Shown piece by piece: positions 1 to 6,606 of a DNA stretch of 9,585 nucleotides (position 1 is the stretch's first letter; every line of letters begins with the position of its first letter). Both the position numbers and the translations under genes were made by a program. Source of the DNA: DATEVL01 sp035471625 (GTDB taxonomy: Bacteria > Chloroflexota > Anaerolineae > Anaerolineales > E44-bin32); the NCBI GenBank assembly GCA_035471625.1, contig DATIPT010000040.1:1-9585 (forward strand). Reading direction: 5' to 3'. The notes beneath the pieces are model-generated. The model ran no database searches and was not told the DNA's origin. It was given only the letters and a program-made list of their open reading frames with translations.

Positions 1-228
1 CATGGCCAGCAAGCCGATCAGAAGGTTTCCCAACTGCCGGAAGAACAGCGCGTTCGGGTCTCCCTGGAGCCTCCAGGAGACGTCCCAGCTGGCGGAATAG
101 ACCATCACCAGGCCGAAGACGATCATGACGCCGACGAGCATGACCAGGTACGAGTCGAATCCGAAGATCCGCGGCAACGAAGCGCGGCGGACCGGGCGCG
201 ACGAGGGGGGCGCCGTCGTTTCGCTCAC
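1..228 (-). CDS. ftsW: FtsW/RodA family septal peptidoglycan polymerase, N-terminal part (cut by window edge)
   Basis: Only the first 76 codons are present; the frame is open to the left edge. FtsW is a multi-pass membrane SEDS glycosyltransferase that polymerises lipid II at the septum together with the FtsI transpeptidase. Visible here are a short, basic, Pro/Ser-rich cytoplasmic N-terminus (residues 1-20), a first membrane segment (about 27-47) ending in MVYSAS, which matches the end of TM1 in FtsW/RodA, a loop with FFRQ (62-65), and the start of a second membrane segment. The start is GTG at 228-226. It overlaps the murD stop as GTGA, which implies translational coupling. Position after murD is the standard dcw order and favours FtsW over RodA, although the fragment alone does not fully separate the two. 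Confidence 0.85.
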   Translation of the reverse strand, partial: MSETTAPPSSRPVRRASLPRIFGFDSYLVMLVGVMIVFGLVMVYSASWDVSWRLQGDPNALFFRQLGNLLIGLLAM

Positions 229-1604
229 AGAGCCTTCACCCACTCTTCGAACCGCTCGCCGCGCTCGGCGAAATCGGTGAACTCGTCAAAGGACGTGCCG
301 CCCGGCGCAAGAAGCGCGACGTCTCCGGGCTCGGCGCGCCGCGCAGCGATCCCGATCGCATCGTGGAGGTTCTCGGCGCGGTCTATCGTTTGCAGTCGCT
401 CTCCCGTCCGCATCGGACCCACGGCCGCAGCGATCTTCCCGGCCGCCTCGCCGAAGAGAATCAGATGATCGACTCGCCGGTGGACAAACGCCGCGAAACC
501 GCTCCAATCCAGGTCTTTGTCCCGGCCTCCTGCCAGGAGGACGATCGGCTCTTCGAAAGCTTGGATCGCCGCAAGGCTGCGTTCGGGCGTGGTGGCGATC
601 GAGTCGTTGTACCAGTCGACCCGGTCCACGGTTCGGACGAACGCCAGGCGATGCGGAACGCCGGTGAAGGCGTCAACCGCCTCGGCCATCGCCTTCTCTT
701 CGATGCCAGCGGCAGACGCCGCGGCGCAGGCGGCGAGCACGTTCAGCAGGTTGTGCGGGCCGCGCAATCGGATTCGCTTCCGATCGATGACGGGCCGAAG
801 CGCCCCGCCCTTGCGAAGGATGATCGTCTCGCCGTCGATCGTCGCCCCGTCGACACCAGCAGGAAGCTCCAGGCCGAACGCCAGCAGGCGGCCGCGCACG
901 CGGTCCCGCAGGCCCCACGCCCCGGGATCGCCGGCCCCCAGTACGGCCAGATCGCCTTCCGACTGGAAGTCGAGGATGCGCCCTTTGGCGGCGAGGTAGG
1001 CCTCCATCGTCCGATGGCGGTCGAGATGATTCGGAGTGACGTTGAGGACGACGGCTACGGCCGGGCTCGCCGACATCAGTTCGAGCTGGAACGACGAGAG
1101 CTCCATGACCACCAGGTCGTCCGACGACATGCGTTCCAGATCGGTCAGCAGGGGGACCCCGATATTGCCGCCCACCCACGCTTGTCTCCCGCCCTCGGAC
1201 GCCCACAAGCGGGCCATGTTTCCGAGCAGGGCGGTGGTTGTCGTCTTGCCCGCCGAGCCCGTGACCCCGATCACAGGAGCGGGGCAGGCCTCGAGGAAGA
1301 GCTGCGAGTCATTGGTCACCGGGACCCCGATGGCGCGCGCCTGCTGAGCCAGCGGCAGATCGGCGGGCACCCCGCCGGAAAGGCACAGCAGGTCAGCGCC
1401 TTGGACGAGCTCGGCCGGATGACCGCCCAGGGCGAACTCGACCGGGAGGTCGGCGACCTCGTCGATCGCACCCACAAGCTCATCCCTCCGGCGTAGATCC
1501 GTGACCACGATCTCGGCTCCCTTGTTGGCAAAGTGGCGTGCCAGCGCCTTGCCCTGGCGGGCCAGGCCCACGATCACGACGCGCCGGCCGCGCCACTCGC
1601 TCAA
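225..1604 (-). CDS. murD: UDP-N-acetylmuramoyl-L-alanine--D-glutamate ligase
   Basis: MurD is the cytoplasmic ATP-dependent ligase that adds D-glutamate to UDP-MurNAc-L-Ala. The 459 residues fit the family (E. coli about 438). An N-terminal Rossmann-like UDP-binding domain opens with VVIVGLARQGKAL (9-21). The ATP-binding loop TGSAGKTT lies at 115-122, GGNIG at 145-149, NHLDRH at 192-197, and HNLLN at 284-288. The C-terminal domain starts near PHR (317-319) and carries YNDSIATTP (332-340), AGGRDK (358-363) and APGGTSFDEF (433-442), the counterpart of the family's SPA/SASFD motif. The start is taken as TTG at 1604-1602, because the glycine-rich nucleotide motif begins only eight residues later and I see no in-frame ATG that would keep it. 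The purine-rich stretch upstream is a poor ribosome site, so the exact start is the least certain part. It lies 9 nt after the small gene and overlaps ftsW by 4 nt. Confidence 0.96.
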   Translation of the reverse strand: MSEWRGRRVVIVGLARQGKALARHFANKGAEIVVTDLRRRDELVGAIDEVADLPVEFALGGHPAELVQGADLLCLSGGVPADLPLAQQARAIGVPVTNDSQLFLEACPAPVIGVTGSAGKTTTTALLGNMARLWASEGGRQAWVGGNIGVPLLTDLERMSSDDLVVMELSSFQLELMSASPAVAVVLNVTPNHLDRHRTMEAYLAAKGRILDFQSEGDLAVLGAGDPGAWGLRDRVRGRLLAFGLELPAGVDGATIDGETIILRKGGALRPVIDRKRIRLRGPHNLLNVLAACAAASAAGIEEKAMAEAVDAFTGVPHRLAFVRTVDRVDWYNDSIATTPERSLAAIQAFEEPIVLLAGGRDKDLDWSGFAAFVHRRVDHLILFGEAAGKIAAAVGPMRTGERLQTIDRAENLHDAIGIAARRAEPGDVALLAPGGTSFDEFTDFAERGERFEEWVKAL

Positions 1605-1613
1605 GGCCTCGCC

Positions 1614-1913
1614 CTAGGCCGCCTTCTTCTTCGGGCGTCCGGCGCTCGAGCTCGCCTTTCGGGCGGGCTTGGCTTCGACCCGCGCCGGCTGATCCTCGAT
1701 TCCGACCAGGAAGTGGTTGGGCAGGATCGACCGCGTTTCGCGCAAGACGACCCCGGAGACGTTCGGAACGTCGGCGCCGTCCTTGGTCACCGGATGCACG
1801 AGGCACACGGTCGGCGTCCGGCCGTACTTCGTGGCGTAGAACGAAACCGCCCGCGCCACCTTCTCCTTGAGGGCCTGGGGCCCGTCGTCGAACCAGAGCA
1901 TGCCTGTATCCAT
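1614..1913 (-). CDS. Small uncharacterised protein (99 aa) inside the dcw operon
   Basis: I cannot assign a function. The protein appears to have a compact N-terminal part (about 1-75) and a basic Ala/Lys/Pro tail (76-99) ending in RPKKKAA, with no signal peptide or membrane segment. Notable stretches are MLWFDDGP (5-12), a probable amphipathic helix (13-28), YGRTPTVCLVHP (30-41) with one Cys (37) and one His (40), and ILPNHFLVGIED (63-74). The ATG at 1913-1911 lies 3 nt after the mraY stop, with GGGAG (minus strand, plus positions 1921-1925) 7 nt upstream. murD begins 9 nt after its stop. This spacing, a good ribosome site and an open frame between two essential genes make it a real gene. 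From memory only, similar short proteins sit in Chloroflexota genomes; I could not check this. The tail could contact nucleic acid or acidic membrane surfaces, but that is inference. Confidence 0.85.
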   Translation of the reverse strand: MDTGMLWFDDGPQALKEKVARAVSFYATKYGRTPTVCLVHPVTKDGADVPNVSGVVLRETRSILPNHFLVGIEDQPARVEAKPARKASSSAGRPKKKAA

Positions 1914-1916
1914 GTC

Positions 1917-2924
1917 TCAGCTCCCTCTCAGCAAGGCGAGTGCGACCCCGATCATGGCGGTGAGCAACGCCACGAGCCAGAATCGCTGAACGACCTGGGT
2001 CTCACTCCAACCCAGGAGCTCGAAATGGTGCTGCAGCGGGGCCATCTTGAAGAGACGGCGGCCGCGAGTGATCCGGAAGTAGACGATCTGGAGGATGACG
2101 CTCAGGACGACGCTGACCGGAATGATGGCGATGACCGGCAGGAGAATCCACTGGCCGGTCATCAAGGCCACGACGCCCAGGGTGGCGCCGAGCGAGAGCG
2201 ACCCGGTGTCGCCCATGAACATCTCGGCCGGGTGGACGTTGTACCAAAGGAAGGCGAAGATCGCCCCCACCAGGGTGAAGCAGAAACGCACCAGGAACTC
2301 CTGTCCCTGGAGCATGGCGATCGCCCCGTAGGCTGCGAATGCCGTCGCCGCGATCAACCCGGCCAGCCCGTCCAGGCCGTCGGTCAGATTCACGGCATTG
2401 GTCGAGGCGACGATGATGAAGATCGCAATCGGGATGTACCAGACTCCGAGGCTGATCCCCTCCGGGTAGTTGGGCAGGAACAACTCGGGCGATTGCAGCC
2501 CGTACTTCAGGGCGACCGCCGCCCCCGCCGCCAGAACGATCTGCCAGATGAACTTGGTCCGGGCGCGCATGCCTTCGCCGCGTCGCCCTCCCTTCACCCC
2601 GAACCAGTCGTCGATCGCGCCGAGCACGGCGAAAGCCAGCATGACCAATGTCGGCAACAGGATTGACGGGCCGAGCACCGTCAGTTCACTGAGCAAGGAA
2701 ACCAGGTTCAGGACGACCGTGATCGTCAGGACCGAAATGACGATCAGCCATCCGCCCATCGTCGGCGTTCCGAGCTTGGTGACATGCCGCTCGGGGCCTT
2801 CGATTCGGATCTTCTTGCCGATGCCGAGGCGGCGCAGGACTTCGATCAGCGGGCCGCCCCAAATGACCGCCAGCAGGAAGGTGATCCCGCCGAGAGAGAG
2901 GGCCATCGCCGAAGAGCCGATCAC
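1917..2924 (-). CDS. mraY: Phospho-N-acetylmuramoyl-pentapeptide transferase
   Basis: MraY is the integral membrane enzyme that transfers phospho-MurNAc-pentapeptide from UDP to undecaprenyl phosphate, giving lipid I. The 335 residues are mostly hydrophobic segments separated by short loops, as expected for a ten-helix protein. Family signatures are HVTKLGTPTMGG (47-58), the DDW aspartate pair (105-106), NAVNLTDGLDGLAG (176-189), FMGDTGSL (236-243, catalytic-site Asp239) and the histidine motif LQHHFE (298-303). The start is GTG at 2924-2922, which overlaps the murF stop as GTGA and has a GGAGGGG ribosome site 5-7 nt upstream. An in-frame ATG at 2906 would shorten the protein by six residues but lacks such a site. 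It lies between murF and the small gene, the usual dcw position. Confidence 0.97.
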   Translation of the reverse strand: MIGSSAMALSLGGITFLLAVIWGGPLIEVLRRLGIGKKIRIEGPERHVTKLGTPTMGGWLIVISVLTITVVLNLVSLLSELTVLGPSILLPTLVMLAFAVLGAIDDWFGVKGGRRGEGMRARTKFIWQIVLAAGAAVALKYGLQSPELFLPNYPEGISLGVWYIPIAIFIIVASTNAVNLTDGLDGLAGLIAATAFAAYGAIAMLQGQEFLVRFCFTLVGAIFAFLWYNVHPAEMFMGDTGSLSLGATLGVVALMTGQWILLPVIAIIPVSVVLSVILQIVYFRITRGRRLFKMAPLQHHFELLGWSETQVVQRFWLVALLTAMIGVALALLRGS

Positions 2925-4339
2925 GATGTCCCCTCCGCAAGTTCATCGACGATGCGGTCCATGCGCATCCCCCGCGAGCCCTTGACCAGCACGATATCGC
3001 CGGCGCCGATGCGCTTCCGCAAGCGCGCCACGGCAGCGTCGACGTCCTCCACCTGCGCTACCCGGTTCTCCGGCAACCCGGCGCGAAGCGCTTCCTCGGC
3101 GATCCAGCGGGCGCGTCGGCCGACCGCAACCAACTCATCCGCCACCGCCGCCGCCCGGGCCCCGACCATCCGGTGGCCTGACTCTTCGTAGGAGCCCAGC
3201 TCGAGCATGTCGCCCAGGACCGCCAGTCGCCGACCCTCGAGCTCCGCCAGAAGGTTCAGCGCAGCGATGGTCGAATCGGGAGCGGCGTTGTAGGTGTCGT
3301 CCAGGATGACCGCCCCACCCGGTCCGGGGACGGCCATCAGGCGCAGCTGGGCGCGCATCGTTTGCAGGCCGGCCAGGATCGTCTCCCAGGCAAGCCCCTC
3401 GGCCAGCCCGACGGCGGCGGCGCGCAGGGCGGTATGCACCGAGTGGCGGCCCAGCATCGGCACCCGAACGTGGTCATGGTCCCGCCCGTGATGCAGGGCG
3501 AAGCGCAGTCCGTCGAGACCCAGACCGTCGATCTCATCCGCCCACAGGTCGGCCTCGGGGCTCAGCCCGTAGTAGAAGACGCGGGCACGCGTGTGGGCGG
3601 CCATGCCGCGCACGCGGTCATCGTCGTAGTTCAGGATGGCGACGCCTTCCGGTGCCGGCGGGAGCGCTTCGACGAGTTCGCGTTTGCCGGCGACGATCGC
3701 ATCCATCGATCCGGCCCGCTCCAGATGCACCGGCCCAATGTTCGTCACCACGCCGACTTGGGGCCGTGCGATGTCGCACAGCAGGGCGATCTCCCCCGGG
3801 ACGTAGAAGCCCATTTCCAGCACGGCCCGGGCGTGGACGTCGGTGAGCTGGAGCACGGTCAACGGCAGGCCGATCTCGTTGTTCAGATTCCCGGGATTGC
3901 GCAGCGTGCGATACCGCCGTTCGAGCAGTTCGGCGGCGACCTCCTTGGTCGTCGACTTGCCGACGCTTCCGGTGATCCCGATGACGCGCACATCCAGACG
4001 TGACCGCCAGTAGCGAGCGATCTGCTGCAAGGCGGCCAGCGAGTTGTGGACCCGCAGGGCGACCGGTGTCGGCGGTGCTGCCGCAGGCGGGTCCCGTCGA
4101 AGATCGACCACCGGGAAGGCGCCCATTCGGTCGCGTTCAACAATTGCGGCGCGCGCGCCCCTCTCGAACGCCTCGGCCACAAAATCGTGGCCGTCGACTT
4201 GCTCGCCCTTCAGGGCGACGAAGAGCGTTCCCGGCCTGACCTCGCGCGAGTCGATAGCGACGTCGGAGATCGGGCTTTCGCCCGCCAGGACAGAGCCGGT
4301 GAGCGACTCGAGCACGAGTTCCAGCGTCAAGCGTTTCAC
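2921..4339 (-). CDS. murF: UDP-N-acetylmuramoyl-tripeptide--D-alanyl-D-alanine ligase
   Basis: MurF adds D-Ala-D-Ala to the UDP-MurNAc tripeptide, the last cytoplasmic step of precursor synthesis. The 472 residues match the family (E. coli about 452). The N-terminal domain has DSREVRPGTLFVALKGE (30-46). The ATP loop is GITGSVGKST (121-130), followed by LNNEIGLPLT (152-161), which identifies MurF rather than MurE. The C-terminal domain carries DDTYNAAPDS (347-356), LGDMLELG (375-382) and VKGSRGMRMDRIV (452-464). The Mur-ligase HN motif reads GRHSVHTAL (297-305), with Ser and Thr where E. coli has two Asn. The start is GTG at 4339-4337, 7 nt after the ftsI stop, with GGAGG (plus 4351-4355) upstream at a rather long spacing of 11 nt. 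A longer open frame to 4486 is only overlap with ftsI. It overlaps mraY by 4 nt. Confidence 0.96.
   Translation of the reverse strand: MKRLTLELVLESLTGSVLAGESPISDVAIDSREVRPGTLFVALKGEQVDGHDFVAEAFERGARAAIVERDRMGAFPVVDLRRDPPAAAPPTPVALRVHNSLAALQQIARYWRSRLDVRVIGITGSVGKSTTKEVAAELLERRYRTLRNPGNLNNEIGLPLTVLQLTDVHARAVLEMGFYVPGEIALLCDIARPQVGVVTNIGPVHLERAGSMDAIVAGKRELVEALPPAPEGVAILNYDDDRVRGMAAHTRARVFYYGLSPEADLWADEIDGLGLDGLRFALHHGRDHDHVRVPMLGRHSVHTALRAAAVGLAEGLAWETILAGLQTMRAQLRLMAVPGPGGAVILDDTYNAAPDSTIAALNLLAELEGRRLAVLGDMLELGSYEESGHRMVGARAAAVADELVAVGRRARWIAEEALRAGLPENRVAQVEDVDAAVARLRKRIGAGDIVLVKGSRGMRMDRIVDELAEGTS
2930..2936 (-). promoter_or_regulatory. Ribosome binding site of mraY
   Basis: On the minus strand the site reads GGAGGGG, inside the end of murF, with GGAGG 7 nt before the GTG at 2924. 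It decides the start of mraY in favour of the GTG that overlaps the murF stop, rather than the ATG at 2906. Confidence 0.75.
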
Positions 4340-4346
4340 GTCGGCG

Positions 4347-6128
4347 TCACCCTCCGGCGGCCATCGGGACCGCAGGAGAAGGCGGCAGGTCGAGGTACAC
4401 GACCAGCCGCTCAACGACCTCCTGGAAGACCGGCGCGGCGACGACGGATCCCCACGGCGAGCTTTTCGGCCGGTCCAGCCGGACAAGCACGATGAACTGC
4501 GGATCCGGAAGCGGGCCCCAGCCGACGAAGGAAGCGATGGTCCACTTCGGGTCGTAGCCCTTCTCGCCGGGGATCTGCGCGGTCCCGGTCTTCCCGGCCA
4601 GCTGGTATCCGACGACGGCGGCCTGACGGGTCTCCCCTTCCAGCGATTCGGCCAGCATCCCGGTCAGCGTCTGCGCCGCTTCCGGACTGACCGGACGACC
4701 GAGGACCACGGACCGCGGCCGATACGTGCCCTGCGGGCTGGCGACCTCCAGCACAACATGCGGCTGGACCATGACGCCTCCGTTGGCGACCGCAGCGGCG
4801 GCCGTGATCAGCTGGATCGGCGTCACCGAAACCCCTTGTCCGAAGGCATTCGTCCCCAGGTCCGATTCGGTCCATTCGGGATGGCGGGGAGTTCGCAGCT
4901 GACCGGCCACTTCGCCGGCCAGATCGATCCCGGTCAATTGCCCAACGCCGAACTCGGTGAGGTAGTTGTAGAAGGTCGAGGCGCCGAGCTTCTGAGAAGA
5001 GACCCACGCCAGGCAGACATTCAGCGAGTAGCGCATGCACCCGATCATCGTCTGCGGACCCCAGGCGCCGTAGTCCCAGTTGCGGATCGGGACCCCGCCA
5101 ACTTCGATCAAACCGGTATCGACGAAAACGTCATTCGGTTGAACAGCCCCGGCGCTCAGGGCGGAGGCCATCGTGACGACTTTGAAGGTAGAGCCAGGTT
5201 CGTACTGGGCGGCAACCGCCGGGGTGATCGCCGATTCGTCGTCCTCGGCCTTCACCAGCCACGGCTCGTAGTCGTTCGGGTCGAGCGTGGGCCAGGCCGC
5301 CATCGCCAGGATTTCGCCGTTGCGCGGGTCCATCACGATGATCTGGCCGGACTCGGACTCGCTCTCGTCGATCGCCTCCGACAGGGCGATCTCGGCCAGC
5401 TGCTGGATATCGGCGTCGATCGTCAGGACGAGATTGACACCGGCCGGAGGATCGGGTTCGAGCCGGGCGTCCGGCGGCAGGAAGGTCCGCTCGACGGTGA
5501 TCGCTTTGCCAGACAGCCAGTCGTCGTAGTAACCCTCCACCCCGAAGAAACCTTCTCCCTCCTGGTTGACGATCCCCAGGATGTGACCGGCCAGGGGACC
5601 GTTCGGGTAGTGGCGCTGGGAAGTCGGGACAAGATCCAACCCGGTCATATCCGGCGCGAGAGGATCGGCCAGGAACTCCTTGAGCACCGTGGCGACCGTG
5701 GTATCGAGGCGGATCGGAAGCCGTCCGAGGAGCGGATCGTCGCGCGTCAGCCGAATCCGGAATTGCCCGTTGGCCGCCCACTCGTAGGTGAGCTGGGCAT
5801 ACAGGTCGTCCACCGGGAGGACCAGGAGCTTCGATAGAACCGAAGCGATTTCCTTTCGGCTCGTCTCGGTCAGTTGTCTCACCTCGATTTCGATGTAGTA
5901 CATCGTCCCATTCGTCGCCAAGAGAACTCCATCGCGGTCATAGATCAGGCCGCGCGCCGGGCGGACCCGCTCGGAGCGCGCGTTGCCGGCGCGCTCGCGG
6001 GCGTCGAACACCGGCGCGTAGGGCCCGAATTGGACCCGGATCAACTGGACGATCAATCCGGCCCCCACCAGGCCCATGGCGACCATCACGCCATACACTC
6101 GCCCACGACGGAACCCCTGGTTCGTCAC
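4347..6128 (-). CDS. ftsI: Septal peptidoglycan transpeptidase (class B penicillin-binding protein, FtsI/PBP2)
   Basis: FtsI cross-links peptidoglycan at the division septum and works with FtsW. The 593 residues match E. coli FtsI (588). The order is a short cytoplasmic N-terminus, one membrane helix (about 11-30), the class B dimerisation domain opening with RGLIYDRDGVLLATN (59-73), then the transpeptidase domain (about 240-575). The three active-site motifs are complete: STFK (Ser313 to Lys316), SLN (368-370) and KTGT (513-516). Two cysteines (364 and 372) flank the SLN motif. The protein ends soon after the catalytic domain with a Pro/Ala tail and has no PASTA repeats. The start is GTG at 6128-6126, which overlaps the ftsL stop as GTGA and immediately precedes the basic segment and membrane helix. 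The frame stays open upstream to 6545, but that stretch is antisense-like overlap with ftsL and is Arg/Pro/Gly-rich with no family signal. Confidence 0.96.
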   Translation of the reverse strand: MTNQGFRRGRVYGVMVAMGLVGAGLIVQLIRVQFGPYAPVFDARERAGNARSERVRPARGLIYDRDGVLLATNGTMYYIEIEVRQLTETSRKEIASVLSKLLVLPVDDLYAQLTYEWAANGQFRIRLTRDDPLLGRLPIRLDTTVATVLKEFLADPLAPDMTGLDLVPTSQRHYPNGPLAGHILGIVNQEGEGFFGVEGYYDDWLSGKAITVERTFLPPDARLEPDPPAGVNLVLTIDADIQQLAEIALSEAIDESESESGQIIVMDPRNGEILAMAAWPTLDPNDYEPWLVKAEDDESAITPAVAAQYEPGSTFKVVTMASALSAGAVQPNDVFVDTGLIEVGGVPIRNWDYGAWGPQTMIGCMRYSLNVCLAWVSSQKLGASTFYNYLTEFGVGQLTGIDLAGEVAGQLRTPRHPEWTESDLGTNAFGQGVSVTPIQLITAAAAVANGGVMVQPHVVLEVASPQGTYRPRSVVLGRPVSPEAAQTLTGMLAESLEGETRQAAVVGYQLAGKTGTAQIPGEKGYDPKWTIASFVGWGPLPDPQFIVLVRLDRPKSSPWGSVVAAPVFQEVVERLVVYLDLPPSPAVPMAAGG

Positions 6129-6583
6129 CGCACCCCCCGGACTTCCTCGACGAGCCGCACCATCCACTCCGCCAAGGTCTCGGTGTAGGCCGGAGAGAGG
6201 CCGCCCCGCTGCGCCACCGGGCTCCCGATCGGCGCCGGCGCGTGGAACCCAGACGGGGGCGCGTAGCCCTCGATCACGAGGTACTCGATGTCCTTGGCGT
6301 GGGCCGGGTGGAAGCCCATCGAGGCGGCCCGCTCGAGCATGCGATTCGGGGTCGTCAGGTCGGCCAGGGTGGCGCCGAGCACGGACGTCTCCCGGATCAG
6401 TTCCTCCCGTCGGTCCTCGAGGCGGAGGAGCTCTCGACCGGCTTCGGCCAGGCGCGCGTTGACCGCCAGGTACATCCCGGCGACCACCAGCACCACGACC
6501 AGGCCCAGCAGGGTCCGGCCGGTCGATTGGCGGGCGATCCGCCACGGGGCCTGGCGGAAGGCCTGCGTTCGCGCTTGTCTCAC
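6125..6583 (-). CDS. ftsL: FtsL/DivIC-like septum formation protein
   Basis: FtsL is a small bitopic division protein that recruits and activates FtsW-FtsI through a coiled coil outside the membrane. This 152-residue protein has a basic cytoplasmic N-terminus (1-23), one membrane helix (about 24-41), a charged heptad-like helix (42-76, rich in Leu, Glu and Arg), then NRMLERAASMGF (80-91), which resembles the segment after the coiled coil in FtsL/DivIC. Sequence conservation in this family is low, so the call leans on topology and on its place between rsmH and ftsI. It is longer than E. coli FtsL (121), with a Pro/Gly-rich linker (105-132) and a C-terminal helix (131-149). The start is GTG at 6583-6581, 23 nt after the rsmH stop, with GGGAG 6 nt upstream. 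It overlaps ftsI by 4 nt. Confidence 0.85.
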   Translation of the reverse strand: MRQARTQAFRQAPWRIARQSTGRTLLGLVVVLVVAGMYLAVNARLAEAGRELLRLEDRREELIRETSVLGATLADLTTPNRMLERAASMGFHPAHAKDIEYLVIEGYAPPSGFHAPAPIGSPVAQRGGLSPAYTETLAEWMVRLVEEVRGVR

Positions 6584-6589
6584 GTGCTG

Positions 6590-6594
6590 CTCCC
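6590..6594 (-). promoter_or_regulatory. Ribosome binding site of ftsL
   Basis: On the minus strand GGGAG lies 6 nt before the GTG at 6583, in the 23-nt gap after rsmH. It supports the GTG start of the FtsL-like protein, which has no ATG at its N-terminus. Confidence 0.7.
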
Positions 6595-6606
6595 GACCTG
6601 TACCAT

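Noticed and set aside
363..2666. Plus-strand open frames of 377 codons each (363-1496 and 1533-2666) opposite murD, the small gene and mraY
   Set aside because: Low-complexity Arg/Gln/Asp/His-rich translations, fully explained by the codon usage of the genes on the other strand.
4340..4486. Longer murF start at 4486
   Set aside because: The extension lies inside the end of ftsI, is Arg/Ser-rich and lacks family similarity; the GTG at 4339 fits MurF length and gene spacing.
4044..5837. Plus-strand open frame of 597 codons opposite ftsI and murF
   Set aside because: It is antisense to two genes with complete family motifs. Its translation is Arg/Gly/Asp-rich with no recognisable domain, as expected for a shadow frame in GC-rich DNA.
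6129..6545. Longer ftsI start at 6545
   Set aside because: It overlaps nearly all of ftsL in another frame and puts about 139 Arg/Pro/Gly-rich residues before the membrane helix; the GTG at 6128 gives normal FtsI length.
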